Source: Taeniopygia guttata
Taxonomy: Eukaryota; Chordata; Aves; Passeriformes; Estrildidae
Reading direction: 5' to 3'
NCBI RefSeq assembly: GCF_048771995.1
Contig: NC_133024.1
Coordinates: forward strand, 21,716,001-21,780,000
DNA: 64,000 bases
The position numbers and the translations under genes are program-made. Below the pieces are notes generated by a model. It was not told the origin of the DNA. It saw only the letters and a list, made by a program, of their open reading frames with translations, and did no database searches. Positions 49,601-61,298 of the stretch are shown here, one piece after another (position 1 is the first letter of the stretch; each line of letters begins with the position of its first letter).

Positions 49601-52600
49601 CTGTTCTTTACCACTTTATGTCAACAGCAGTAGTGGAAAAGAGCATGTCTTTACTTTGTAGACAAAAATTCCTGGTTACATTTGCTGCATGCACACATTT
49701 ACAGACATAGTGTAGACTCTGTAGGGCAAGACCCTTCTAGTCTGAGTAGGAGGAACAGTTACTTAATGTGAGACTGGGCAGAGCCCCAAGGCCCACCCAG
49801 CACCTCAGGCCCCTGTGACCTTGGATTCCCTGCAGGGAAACATACAACATTGTCACAGGACTGAGCTATTGCACATTGTGCTGTCACATGTCCAATTTCA
49901 GAGTGGTTTCCAGACAGCGGCAGCAACTTTGAGCTCTTGGCATTATGCCCTTTCCCCGGGGGAAATCATGCAATGTGTTCCTGGGAAAGACTATTTTCCA
50001 TAAGCAATAAAATTAATTTCAAAAGGTTTCTACGAAAACCCCAAAAGACCACAGCCTGAAACCTGTCCTGAACTTCCTTTCTTCCACCCTTCACTTGTCA
50101 CTGACTTCTAAGCATCTTTATGAAACACCACACAGTCCCACTGGTGCCTTGCCAATGGCATAACTCTTGCCCTGCATGTGGATACTGTGAAAAATGTTTT
50201 TGTGATTTGTGTCAGCTGGCAATGGAATCAGCAAATGCTTGTATCTGCTGTGTCGAAAGTGGATGCATTCCCTGGGATAACTACAAAGAATGGTTTTGAA
50301 ACTTTCTGACCAAATAGCCAAATAAAGCAGTGAATGAGAAAATAGAAGGACTATAGGAGAGTAAAGAGCTGAGGTAGCAAGACAACTGATGCTTAGAATA
50401 AAACGGAGGAAGCTGTGGTAAAGCTAAGGGATATCGCAACAAAGCAACTAAATGCTTATGTATAATAAAAAGCTTGATGCACTTGATAAAATAATGTAGC
50501 AGATACCAGTGTAAAGCCTCCCTCCAGATGCCCACAAGGACAGGAAGCCAACAACCACCTGAAAGATTATGAAATTACTGATCCCCACTTATTGATATTT
50601 GCTGATTTGGACTAACACAAGCACACTGGAAAATGCTTTGTAGGCTTAAAAACAGAATATATACTCTGGTCAATTTGTAGTAGTGTGTGCCATTAGTGGA
50701 GCGGTGACTCCCTGGCCACCCAGCGCTGTTTGCTTGCTTTCTTTAAAATAAAAATATAGAAATAAAATTCGGTTTGGCTATGGAAATTTTATATCAATAC
50801 CATTCCTCCAAAACACAACTGAACAACTTGGGGAAGTGAACTTGTGGCAATGCGACTTTACACATAACTCCCACATAGGTGATTTCACATCATCTGTGAA
50901 TTTTCACATTGTCAGCTCAAGTTTAGGCACAGGAGAACAACAGAAGGGAATGGTCACACACAATGCAAAAACTGGTTTGGCTGCTCAGCTCCAGGCGAGT
51001 GTCTGGTAAGGCAGAAAGGCCCACCTGCCCTGCCCTGGCAGTGCCTCTTCAGTACAATTATTCCTACAGCCATCTATCTATGTTTGTGAAATATGGTCAC
51101 TGTTACCTCAGCAAGAAGGACAATCATCACACTCCAGTGCTTCTCAGCCTTCAGAACCTGGTGTAAGTGACCTCAGGGGAGTTAGGCAGGTGTACTCTCT
51201 CCCTTTCTAAACTTTTCTCCACTACTTTAGTACTACATGTACTCTCACAGGAGAGGAGTAAGGTAAACAAAAGGGATGGATAAGTTAAATGTTTATGGCA
51301 CAATTTGTTTTAACAAATACCCTTCAACATGCAAGCATAGCTTGGGTAAAAATATCCTTGGTCACACAAGATCATACTGGATGGGGCAGGATTAAGTCCC
51401 TGGAATGTTAATACCTTTAATTCTCAGCTGTAGCTGGAGAAGCAGAAAGCAGCCCTGGATGCTGCCTCCCCTAAACCAGCTAACTGTGGCTTACTTGCTA
51501 AGAAATACTCACTGCTGACTAATCCAGCAGCTGCGCTTACCTTCTGGCTTGTCCTCAGAACCAGCATGACCTCCTTCTGTCTGAGGAGCAAGGCTGGCCT
51601 TTCCCCAGGGCCTCCAATCCCCCTGCCAGGAATCTCGACATATATGCATTTCCTGGAGCAATGAGGTCAGCAGGGACATGCCCAGCAGGCAACTACACAC
51701 TCATACTGGGCCCCAAAATTGGAGGCTGCTCACCCATGGTGGGACCCAGCACATCCCTCCACCAAGCAGGGGTCCCTGCACTTGTTTCCATACAAACAAC
51801 TTTGCCAAGTTACGCAGCCCACAAAAAGTCAGGGCACGACCTTGGTGTTCTCAGGGGCTGCATTAAGCTGATATCATGCACAGGTGCTTCCTGCAATTTA
51901 TCCACATTCTGTCTTCTATTACTAATCAATGTCTGCTTCTAAGTGCCCCCAAGAACTACTGCAGTTTCCTTCCTAGAACAACTTCCTTCCAGGATCATGC
52001 GATAAACCCCCATTATTACACAACATATTGCAGCACAACTTTTACAATAGTTGGAGTAACAATATCAAGATCTGAGTACACAAAGAATTGCCTCTTTTCT
52101 TCAAGTTACTGGGTGCACCCAGAAGCACACACTGTTTGGACATATACTCAAGGTTTAGTGTCCCAAAATGTCCCTTGCTTTGTACCATTGGATGGCAATC
52201 TGGTGCCCAGAACATTCAAACTGCAGCCTTGGTGAGACATGAAGAGCAATTTCAGAAAAACTAAGGAGCAGCCTGGCATGCTCAAACAGCAAAAGGATAC
52301 CAGTAATAACTCTCCCTGTTCCATAAATAAGGAAGAGGGATATGTAAAGGGATACTTTTTTGCTGTTAGATATGACTTCTCTACTGCTCCATACTATACG
52401 CATGTGTGACAATCATATCAGTATGGCATCTTCTACTCACATAAACTCAGGGCACAACTCACCTGTTGCTCTGCTGAATGACCCTCCCCATCTAAGGGAA
52501 CTTTTGTCTCATCCTCCCAGCCAGGTGCCCTCTGCACATCGGGATGATCTTGGACAACCGCTCCATTTTTACAGTCCATGACCTTCATTTCACAGCTAAG

Positions 52601-53382
52601 CCGCTGACTTGAGAGGTGGTGAAAGAAAAGGCTTTTTTGTGGCATGGGCAGGAACCACGCCGTGGCAAAGGCAATGGATATGCTGGTTAAGGAGATAACG
52701 TTCAAGCTGAAGAGGGACCATCCCGCCACTGACACAAGGACCTGCCCAGACACCGAGCCCACTGTGTAGCCCACTAGGGTCGCACTTCGGCAGTAGCTGG
52801 TGACCTTCTGGTACAGGTTGATATCGACGACGCTGTAGATGTAGGAATAATAGGCGATGTCGGTGGCAGTCCCCATCCCGTAGAAGAACTCAAGAAGCTG
52901 GATGGCCCGCAACCCCTGGGCGTACAGCAGCAGGAACCAGGTGACGATGAGGCTCAGGCCCTGCAGCAGGACCACAGGCTTGTACCGCAGGTAGTCCGTG
53001 GCCAGGAACACGGGGAAGAGCAGCGCCAGGTAGGAGTAAGTCCACACCGGGTAAATCTCGTTGAATACCTGGGAAAAGACGGCGGTAACCGCCAGCACTC
53101 CCGTACTGCCAACAAAGCACAGATATACAGACACACAGACAGATACACACCCCGCGAGGGGGCCTAGGGGGAGGAAGGCAGCCGGGGACGCGGTACCTGG
53201 GTCTCGGAGAGGTTCTTGTGCGGCCCCAGCAGGTACCGCGTGAGGAAGGGCTCCGACGGCCGCACGCTGCAGAAGAAGCCGTAGGCGCAGAGCAGCGCCG
53301 TAGGCAGCGCCCAGCAGCAGGCGCTGCCGCTGGCAGCCCGGGTGGAGCGCCGCGCCGGCCGCCCCCCGTGCGAGTCCGCCAT
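43570..53382 (-). CDS. SLC19A2: SLC19A2, thiamine transporter 1, six exons, 491 aa
   Basis: SLC19A2 is the high-affinity plasma-membrane thiamine transporter (THTR-1) of the reduced-folate-carrier family; loss in humans causes thiamine-responsive megaloblastic anaemia. Exons on the minus strand are 53,197-53,382; 52,463-53,068; 48,546-48,768; 44,958-45,150; 43,939-44,080; 43,570-43,695. Phases join to 491 codons plus TAG (human 497). Conserved blocks include [123 protein letters not shown]. Twelve membrane segments are expected, with a hydrophilic loop at about residues 205-275. The sequon NLS at residues 57-59 matches the human glycosylation site. The first 25 residues differ from human. The start ATG (GGCATGG) lies in a CpG island. 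Confidence 0.97.
43939..44080 (-). CDS. SLC19A2: SLC19A2 exon 5
   Basis: Acceptor TTTCCAG ends at 44,081 and donor GTGTGA begins at 43,938. It reads [47 protein letters not shown]. Confidence 0.95.
44081..44957 (-). other. SLC19A2 intron 4
   Basis: About 0.9 kb. A short piece near 44,810-44,860 ('ccatgcctcagtttccaac') is faintly MIR-like but too short to call. Intron 5 (43,696-43,938) is featureless. Confidence 0.4.
44958..45150 (-). CDS. SLC19A2: SLC19A2 exon 4
   Basis: Acceptor CCCTCACAG ends at 45,151 and donor GTGAGT begins at 44,957. It reads [59 protein letters not shown], two or three membrane helices. Confidence 0.95.
45151..48545 (-). other. SLC19A2 intron 3
   Basis: About 3.4 kb of moderately AT-rich unique DNA with a poly-T run near 47,497-47,508. 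No exon or known repeat was recognised. Confidence 0.5.
48546..48768 (-). CDS. SLC19A2: SLC19A2 exon 3
   Basis: Acceptor TTTACACAG ends at 48,769 and donor GTAAGC begins at 48,545. It reads [54 protein letters not shown], ending in VEAASTLL plus one base of Gly. Confidence 0.96.
48769..52462 (-). other. SLC19A2 intron 2
   Basis: About 3.7 kb. It contains the cysteine-rich reading frame at 50,120-50,299 on the opposite strand and otherwise no recognised element. Open frames at 48.8-49.2 kb are read-through from exon 3. Confidence 0.5.
50120..50299 (+). other. Cysteine-rich 59-codon reading frame of unknown status
   Basis: ATG at 50,120 to TGA at 50,297-50,299 gives 59 residues with 11 cysteines, including the dense array [15 protein letters not shown] (residues 17-31) and a second cluster [10 protein letters not shown]. 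The ending is [10 protein letters not shown]. The spacing CxxCxxCxxCxCxxC looks metal-binding, but the DNA is TG-rich, which raises cysteine frequency by chance. It lies antisense inside SLC19A2 intron 2. No promoter, splice site or family is recognised; it could be an exon, a fossil fragment or coincidence. Confidence 0.2.
52463..53068 (-). CDS. SLC19A2: SLC19A2 exon 2 (202 codons)
   Basis: Acceptor TTTTCCCAG ends at 53,069 and donor GTGAGT begins at 52,462. It covers membrane segments 2-6 and the central loop; residues [20 protein letters not shown] and [14 protein letters not shown] are near-identical to mammals. Confidence 0.97.
53197..53382 (-). CDS. SLC19A2: SLC19A2 exon 1 (62 codons)
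   Basis: ATG at 53,382-53,380 and donor GTACCG from 53,196. It encodes [12 protein letters not shown]..., the first membrane segment ([14 protein letters not shown]) and the NLS sequon, ending at ETQ. Confidence 0.95.
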
Positions 53383-53383
53383 G

Positions 53384-53403
53384 CCGGGCCGGGCCGGGCC
53401 GGG
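53384..53403. repeat. (CCGGG)4 pentamer next to the SLC19A2 start codon
   Basis: Four tandem ccggg units on the plus strand begin two bases from the start codon, so the 5'UTR reads repeated CCCGG just before the ATG. Confidence 0.9.
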
Positions 53404-53740
53404 GCCGAGGGCGCCGGTGGCGGGTGCGTCCCGGTCACCGCCCGAGAACCGGCCCCGGCCCGCGGCGCTGCGCCCCGCGCTGATTGGCCAGCGCGCGCGG
53501 GGCGGGCAGCACGCTGCGCTCGGATTGGGTAGGCCGCCCCGTGGGCGGGGCCGGCGGCGCGCACGCGGGAGGAGCGGGGCGGGGCGTGCCGCTGTCCTCA
53601 CGGGCCGCCTGCCCTCAGCGCTCCGCTCGGCGGCTCCTGCGGGGTAGGGGCGAGCCGCCCTCGGACGGTGCTCCCGCCGGCTCTGCCGGGCCTGGCGGGC
53701 CTTTCCTGGCCCGGACGCGTTCGGCCGCTCACCCCTGCCG

Positions 53741-56700
53741 CTTTCTTCCCTTTCGCGAGATAAGAGCTTGAATCACTTCTGCTGTTTAATAAAGCAGCAC
53801 CTTGTGGTCCAACCATAAGAAATATTAGATAAGTGGGGAAAATAAAACTATTGCATTCGAAGTCATTATCTAAAGTTTTGCCCAGTCTACTGTTCCTAGA
53901 GCCTTCCCAATCCTCCGAATTATTTGCTGTTTTTCTGCTCAATCAATTTCTTTTCGTCTACTTGGTTTGCCTTTGCTCCACTTCCTTACCTCCATTACTT
54001 TGCTACCACTCCTAGGGCTTCCCACTTTATACCTACAGTTTGTTCTGCAACCTGGCTGATGCCAGAAAGAATCCACACCGGGGGTAGGCCTCCCACCTGT
54101 GCAATTGCATATCATGCCTCCTAGGCATCTGGGTATACGGAGTTGGGTGGGAAAGAACAAGTTCTTCTCAGCCCCAGAACAGATTCCTTGTAGTACAGAA
54201 TTTTACTACTATCTATTACTATTATATATTTATTACTATTCTATTACTGTAATTACCATAATCCTGCCTTAGTAGACATAGCTACAAAGAGGATTTGGGC
54301 TGTAAGATTACTCAGCTGTCTGTAAAACACAGCTAAATATTTTGGCCTTGATCATCGGACATCAGTGGTTTGCTGCTTTCTGGCTATCTTCCAAGTCTAG
54401 CAAAATTTTCTTTCTATTGTTCTCCACGTTCTCTTCTGTAGAAAACATGTAAGATTTATTAGGAAAAAAATAATGATATTGCCATTTCACTACCCTTTAG
54501 CTTGAAGCAAAACTCTACCTACAAAGAATCAGTTCCTGCTAATATTGGCATTCATTTCAGCCACAGGCAAGGAACAGCCGATCTTTTCAAAGAGCATGGT
54601 TAGAGTCAAATGAGCCGAAACGATGACTGCTAAACACGCTGCCAGGGGTTCCCTCTCACTTAGCAGTCCTCTGGCCTGCTGGCAGGCAGCCCAGGAGCAG
54701 GTAATAAAGGGATGTGGGCTGTGAGCAAGGTGCTGTGCACCCTCTGACCAGTCAGGGCCATCCAGGGCCGGAGGAAAGAACACAACCTTGGGGTTCTTGG
54801 TGTGCCCTGCCTAGAGGCGACAGCTCCCACACATCCAGGCTGCTCACAGGATCTCATGGACGGCCTTGCTCTTTGCCAAAACAACAATCCTTAGAATTGT
54901 GCCACTGGAGCTCAAGTGCTGTTTCCAGCGGATTAGAATGAGTCTCATCGCTTCAGCCCTTTTCCTTAGAAAATAATACACAGTCAGTCAGGTAACCTAG
55001 ATTTCTTCTCCAAAAACTGGAACAGAAAAAGAAACTGCGAAATTTTGACTTAAGTACTCCATGTTTTCTCAGGGTTTCGGTTTTGTTCTCAAAAGAACTC
55101 ACCTTGTTTTATTTTCATGGAATATTTTCAGCTTTTGGGAACAAGATAAAATTTTATTTCCTGATTTTTTACTTCTATCTTTTCTTTCTTAGCCTTCCTT
55201 CACATTTTCCATCTCCCCACTCTACTAGAAAATGTAAGGAAAGGTTAAATGTGTTTGATAGTAAAAACATCCACACTTCCAATATTTTTTTCTAAGATGG
55301 AAGACATAAACTGTGAAAAGTAGGATTTCTCACACTTTCCTTAATCTTACCTATTTCCTTCTTCTCTCAGCTCTGGACTGCAGTGTATTGTGGAGAAATT
55401 AATAAAATATATGTGCATGACACGTTCTCCTAAAGTCTTGCCAAGTTGTTTAGAAAAAATCTTCTGTAAATTAAAAACTTTAAAAACAGCACTCTTGTGA
55501 AGCTGCTGTTCAGAATGTTTCCTCAGTATGTGAGAGCACTAAGATAGTATAAGTATTTCAGAAGCTATCCAGAAGGAGAAAATAAAACAGATTTATTCCT
55601 TCCTGAGCATGGAAGAAACAAAGGCACAGAAATGTGACAAACAGAGCAACCACTTTTTTTTTATTATTTTGGCCATTGTAACTAATCTGAGGAAGTAAAC
55701 TCCATTAACTAGTATCTATGTTGAAATGAAACAGAATTAGCAAGAACAAAACAAAAATCCAAATGATTTCTGAAATGCAGGCTGATTAGTTTTAGATCAA
55801 AGATTGTAGATTGTAGCTATCTGTTAGAACAGTAGACGGGATATAACTTTGAAAGGTCTGTGTCTTCCACTTCCAACCCCCAGTTGATCATTTGATAATA
55901 TGGGGGGTTTCAACCGAAAACTCATAAATATTATGCAGTCAAAAAGGGTGAATTTAAAACTCCTGTACATGGGGGTGGAGGGGGGGTGGGGTGGGGGAAA
56001 TGCAGCCTTGTAGTTCACTGCAGCACAGCTGATACAGAAGCCAGTCCAAGCTTCCAGGACCTGCAGAAGTGTAAGGACAGCCATCTCTCCAAAATACAGG
56101 AGTCATTAAGAGATAAGTTACTATCAAAAGCCTCTGGCAGAGAACTTCCCTTCTGCCCCACACACCACAGCAAGCTCCGCATTGAGTCCAATGCAGACTG
56201 AAGCCGGGAGCTGTTAGAGATGAGGCATTCATGGCTGAATTTGAGGAATTACTTGCCACAGGAAATCAGAATCACTCCTGGGCTAATATGGGTCATGTTG
56301 TACAGCACTATACATTTCCATTATGGATGTAAGAGTTTAAAATATTTTGCAGTCAGCTACATGATGAAAAAATGGAAAAGCCACTCAAGTATGCTACAAA
56401 CAGTGGAATAATTTTCATGGGAAGTGAAAAGAGAGTGCAATAGTGATGTTACAAAGAAAAACAAGCACTTAGAAGAAACATACCCTGTACTTTTATTAAA
56501 TGAAGAAGCAAATAGGTTGGTCTGAATTATTTGGTGCTTGGTCTATGTAGGTGACAGTGGGCTTAACACAGTGTTGCTCCTATTAGGAATGGTGTTACAG
56601 ATGTGCCCAGGAACCCTGAGAATGATCCCATGGCCTGTTTTGGAGAGTGCTGTACAAACATTCAATGGAGTCCCTGCCTGGAGGAGATTGTAATTAAAGC

Positions 56701-58322
56701 ATGATTCAAGCACTGGGTGTAACAAACAAATGGAGAATGGGGCACAGTAATGATAGGAAAGTGTAGGTGGTTATGATGCAGAGCTAGCTGGAGTAAACAC
56801 AGCAAGGAGAATATTTTACACTGATTAAGAGGAGTTACTGACTCATACAAAACAGCAGTTGGTCCATATAGGACAGTGCTGCATCTAATTTCTGTGGTAC
56901 TTCATAGTAACATTGATAAACAGTCTTCCCTAGCACATATGTGGGCATGGGCAGAGCCTTTCTCTTCCTCTCTCAGGTATGTGCCAAAAAAATCTTCTTC
57001 TGTCATGAAAGACACCTTATGAGTGTGAGTGCTTGTGAAGTTGCAAGCCCTCCTTTTGTCCCTTAGCACCATCCTAAAATTTTGATAAATCCACCAGTGT
57101 TTATGGCCATTTCAAGGAGCACAGGAGGATGCTCAAACGTTGGTTATTTGTCTGGAGTCCTGACTACACACCCATTTGATGCTTTTTCTGCAGAGCTCTC
57201 TTGGCACTTCACTCGGACATACTCTTGTCATGCACCCTCACGGACATCTCTAATGTAAGAAGAGCCCCAAAGCCCAGATTCACCTTTGCATCTGTGCTAA
57301 TGAACAGTTCAGGTTTCTGAGTGGATGTGGAAACAGGATCTGCATTAGCTCTAATCCATGGGTAATATGCAGCTTTCTCTCCACCATGCTTTGCTATGCC
57401 AGCAGTGTGGAGGGAACCATCCAGTCTGCAGAACCTTGGTGAAGGTGAGCTGTACCAGCCTCAGTGCAGGTATCCCTGCAGTGCAGGTGTTACTTGCAGA
57501 ACAACCAGCAGAAAAACTGGCAAAAATGGAGGTTACATCTCCTCTAAAAGGCAGAGGTGTCTGTACCCATCCACATGAGACTGCCTGCATCTTTATCCTG
57601 TACAAACCTGTCTGGATACTGGACTTCTGCATTAGGCTCTGAAAAAACTACTGTGGTGCTGCTGTCAGTATCTATTTCAGAGATGCTCAACTGTCTTCAC
57701 ACATAGTTCCAACTCCTCTTCCAACCAAGTGCAGACATAACCAGTTTCACTGTCTGTCTAAGGACAACCTCTGCCAGCACCTCTGGAAAAAACATGGAAA
57801 CCCTTGGTTGCACCTGGTAAAGGTGGTTGTGAGTGAAGCACAAGGCTTCAAAGCACAGTCACCCATGTGCTACTGTCGCTTGCAGATGGTCAACTTCGGA
57901 CACCCTGCAGCCTCTTGGAAGCTGAAATGAGCATTAGCAGGCAGCAACTCCATTGTGATGCTGTTTGGGGCTAAAAGCAGTGGACTTTGGACCTTTGGAT
58001 TAAAAGGCCAGTATGAAGGCATCTGTCCAGATTTGTGAAGAAATCTTTTGCTGTATTACTCAGAACTTTGGCACCACATTTCTCCCTCAGTCCAAGAGTT
58101 TATGTTTGTTAACCTTCATGCTGTCACATGCATCTTTAGTCTCTGAGAAAACTGCAGGAATTCTTGCTCTCCTTGTGTATTTTGCAAATAATCTCAACAT
58201 TCACAGAATTTCATTCCACAGTGTGTAAAAGGTTGTGCAGGACTGGCTGTTTTAACCACAGATTTTCAAAAGCATTGGCAAATTCAATCTAAGATGGCTG
58301 CTAAATAAAATTAAATTACTTT
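53741..58322. other. SLC19A2-F5 intergenic, left part
   Basis: No gene is recognised. An imperfect ATT/ACT-type low-complexity stretch lies near 54,203-54,258, and a G-rich tract at 55,971-55,997. Overlapping open frames near 57.35-57.64 kb on both strands are not recognisable proteins. Confidence 0.5.
55971..55997 (+). other. G-quadruplex-type motif
   Basis: Four G runs of 5, 7, 4 and 5 are separated by loops of 4, 1 and 1 bases (GGGGG-TGGA-G7-T-GGGG-T-GGGGG). This satisfies the classic G4 rule with room to spare. Confidence 0.85.
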
Positions 58323-59380
58323 GTGTATGTGTTCCTGCTAGGATAGAGTTAATTTTCTTCACAGCAGCCTGTATAGTGCTGTGCTGTCCTGTGTTTTTTT
58401 TGACTACACTAGGACTGATAACACATTGTTTTAGCTGGTACTGGCAGTGTTTGCTCAGCACCAAGGCCTTTTCTTTTCCCCACCCTGCCCCACTTCTCAG
58501 GAGTCCGGGGCTGCACAAGAGGCTGGGAGAGGACACAGCTGAGCCGGGGGATGTAATATCCCAGGCCGTGTGACACTGTGCTCAGCAGGAAATGCAGGGG
58601 GAAAGGAGAAGGATGAAGGGGGAATATTCAGAGTTTTGGTCTTTGTCTTCCCAAGGAACTGTCAGGTGTGTCGAGGCCCTGGTTGCCTGGGAGCAGCTGA
58701 ACACTTGCCTGTTGATGAGAAGTGGCAAATTAATTCCTTATTTTGCCTTACTTGAATGCATAGCTTTGATTTGCCTATCAGACTGCCTTTATATAAACCT
58801 GCAAGTTTCCTCTCTTTTGCTCTTCCAATCCTCTCCCCCAGCCTGCCAGGGGAAAGCCATCAAGTGACTGGCTGCCAGCTGGGGCCAACCTACTTCAGTC
58901 CTTTTTGGTGTCCAGTGTGAGACGAGGATTTTGAGATAACACCCCTGATCAGAGTGTGCTAAGTAGAATTTATACCTCTTATTGGCAGGAGTTCATACTT
59001 TTTGCTTTATTGTATATATGAGTCTGGCACATTACTGACTGGTTTGGACTTTTGCATTATTGTAGCATTATCATCTCACTCTGCTGTGCAAGGAACCATT
59101 TTGTTATCAGCAATGGCCACATATCTGAGGGCCCAGACATCCCTGCTCTACCAGGCAGGAACACCACTGGAATGGGGCTAATTCCCATCACAGTTGCCCA
59201 GAGGGTATTGTGGCTCAGATTTGTGACTAGGGCAGTGTTCATAACACCAGGGTGTTTTAGGTGTCAAGGCCTTAGCTTTTTACCTCTCTGCCCTGCCAGT
59301 GAGTAGGCTGGGCATTGACAAGGGGCTGGAGAAGAAATGCAAGAAGGACAGCTGATCCCAGCTAACCAAAGTACTGTTCA
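58323..59380 (+). mobile_element. Avian endogenous retrovirus remnant: LTR plus leader, fossil
   Basis: An LTR of about 575 bp (about 58,323-58,897) opens with the 'ctaggatagagttaattttc' segment common in bird ERV LTRs. It has the 'gcacaagaggctgggag' middle, a TATATAAAC-type box near 58,790 and a CT-rich tail, and ends in CA. It is followed by 'gtcctttttggtgtcc', the primer-binding-site region. Leader-like sequence follows to about 59,280. From about 59,285 to 59,380 the text again resembles the LTR middle ('gccagtgagtaggctgggc', 'ggacagctgatcccagct'), suggesting a piece of the second LTR. No gag, pol or env was seen. Class (ERVL-like or ERVK-like) is uncertain; it is clearly diverged and therefore old and inactive. 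Confidence 0.75.
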
Positions 59381-61298
59381 CTAGTAAGCAGAAGCAGAAT
59401 CTTCAGCTTGTAAAATTGATGCAGATGGACTGTGTCATGCTCCTGCAATCAGTTTTGCAGTTATGTAACTTTACACAGAATTACACATATGTATGAGTAT
59501 ATAGATGTATATATAAAGAACTAATTACTTATTTAGAACATTGAAGATCACTGCCTTCTAAAAAATAATTTCACAGTTATCACATAAAAACTTGGTTCTG
59601 CTGACTGTTTTCCAAGGTAAAACCTCATTCCAAAGTTTACATGTCTTTCTTCCTTTTTTTTAGTGAATATGGCTTGTGTTGCAATTTCATGGTTGTGTCA
59701 AACAAAAATAAATTAAGCACAATTACATAATACTAATAAACCAGCCTTTAAAGATGAAGCAATTACTCATACTGTTTCACCATTTGTAATTAATTATAAC
59801 TGGCACTGAAAATTTTACTTTCCTGTTGCAAACCTTCACTATTACCAGAGCTACCACTGTAGAGGCAAATATACAAAATAAAATGTTGATGCCTTTCATG
59901 CTACAATATTATCTTTATTTTTCAGTGGAAAATTACAACAGTTTGTGACATAGTAAAAAAGGAAAAAAATTAGAAGAACATATTTGTTTAGTTTTTACAC
60001 TTTTTTTCACTCTTGTTCTATACCTTCTCTTTAAAATGCATGCTCTGTAAGAGAAGGAAATTAAAAACGACTGAAATAAAACTGGCTAACACCATCCAAG
60101 GTTCAGAGACAAACTACTAAAAATCCAGCCTGCTGAATGGTACCTAGTGTGATAAGTGAAGTGCTGCAAAGAAACAATTAACAGGATAAAATTACAGAAC
60201 ACTACTGAAAGCTTAGCTAAAATTCTGCTGGAATAATAAATTCATGGATGGTGTATCTATTTTCAGATGTAGTTATCCTGAGAAAAATCCATGTAAAATT
60301 TATGCACAAGAGTATTTCCATTAGTGAAAACACTGTTAAATTGTAAGAAAAGATGCAGCTGTTTCTGTAACCCAGTTTCATCTAACCCTCCTCTGCCACC
60401 CTCAGGCTGTACTGTCACTGAACAGCTGCAGTTCTCAAAGCTTTCCTCATCAAGGGAACTCCCTGTTCCAACAGTCTAAAAGTGTATATGGGACTGAGCA
60501 CCAGGAGTTCTGAATTCTTGTTTTGGTTCTCCAATTGCTGTTCTATGACCTGCCAGGTTAAATCACTTCCCTACTCCTTTCTGGGATGGAAAGGCAGTGC
60601 TGACCCCTTTTTTTTCCTTTCCAGGGCACTGAAGATGAATTCTGTGAAATCCACATCATTCAGGTGTGTTGAGTATGCAAGAACCAAACCAACAATGCCA
60701 ACACACATTCTCGGAGAAGGGGTTGCACATACCTCAGTGCTGAGACATGTCCTGCCTTTGACACAGTGTAGGTGAAAGACATGTGGAGGAGAGGTCACCC
60801 CTACAATCATTTCTCACCAAGGCACTGCTGGAACACAGCACTACAGCTCCAGATCAGCACTGGTTTTCCCTCTCAGCCTTATCTATGGAAAACATTCACC
60901 TGCTATAGCTTTCTGTTCCTCACCTGTGCTGCAAAAGCATTACAAAATTGAGATAGTCAGGGCTCAGGATCAAGGCCAGAGTCTCCATTCCTAGGGATTT
61001 AGGACTTAAAATTAAGTAAAAAGTAAGACAGAGTACTGGTTATAATGAAGAAGTGATAATACTAATCAGAAGGGACTAGTATTTCTTCCAGAGAAAATAA
61101 GCTGAAAAGGGCCTTTCCCAGGGAAAAGAGGCTATTCTCTAAAGTGTGTATTTGTAGGAATGAAACACCTGCCAGAGAAATCTCTCAATCCTGCTGGTAA
61201 AACATTATGTTCCTTTGACAAAGCACACATCCAAACTGTGTGACTGTTTTAAGAGCTTCTTAACAAATAGGTTGTTCTGCATGATGACTGCTGGCAGG
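59381..61298 (-). other. F5 3'UTR / intergenic
   Basis: AT-rich sequence downstream of the F5 stop. A minus-strand AATAAA at 59,914-59,919 is a plausible polyadenylation signal, which would give a 3'UTR of about 1.4 kb. A MIR-like fossil lies near 60.5 kb. Confidence 0.4.
60492..60650 (+). repeat. MIR/CORE-SINE-like fossil
   Basis: The order 'gagcaccaggagttctgaat', 'tgctgttctatgacctgcca', 'ggttaaatcacttccctact' and 'gtgctgacccc' follows the CORE-SINE pattern (gagcac...tgctgtgtgacct...gcaagtcacttccc...). It is strongly diverged. Confidence 0.45.

Larger units (their letters stand above)
53160..53740. promoter_or_regulatory. SLC19A2: CpG island: SLC19A2 promoter and exon 1
   Basis: A dense CpG block containing exon 1, GC boxes (gggcggggcc near 53,535-53,550 and ggggcggggc near 53,575-53,585) and an inverted CCAAT box (attggcc/attgggt near 53,482-53,530). 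No TATA box is seen. These suit a housekeeping-type promoter firing to the left. Confidence 0.75.

Noticed and set aside
51660-52200. Possible LTR-like unique stretch in SLC19A2 intron 2
   Set aside because: No terminal repeats, target duplication or promoter/polyadenylation pair could be seen.
53164-53771. Long open frames on both strands in the SLC19A2 CpG island
   Set aside because: Shadow frames of SLC19A2 exon 1 and GC-rich flanks.
57351-57642. Overlapping 94-codon frames on opposite strands
   Set aside because: No recognisable domain in either frame, no splice context, and opposite-strand overlap is common by chance.
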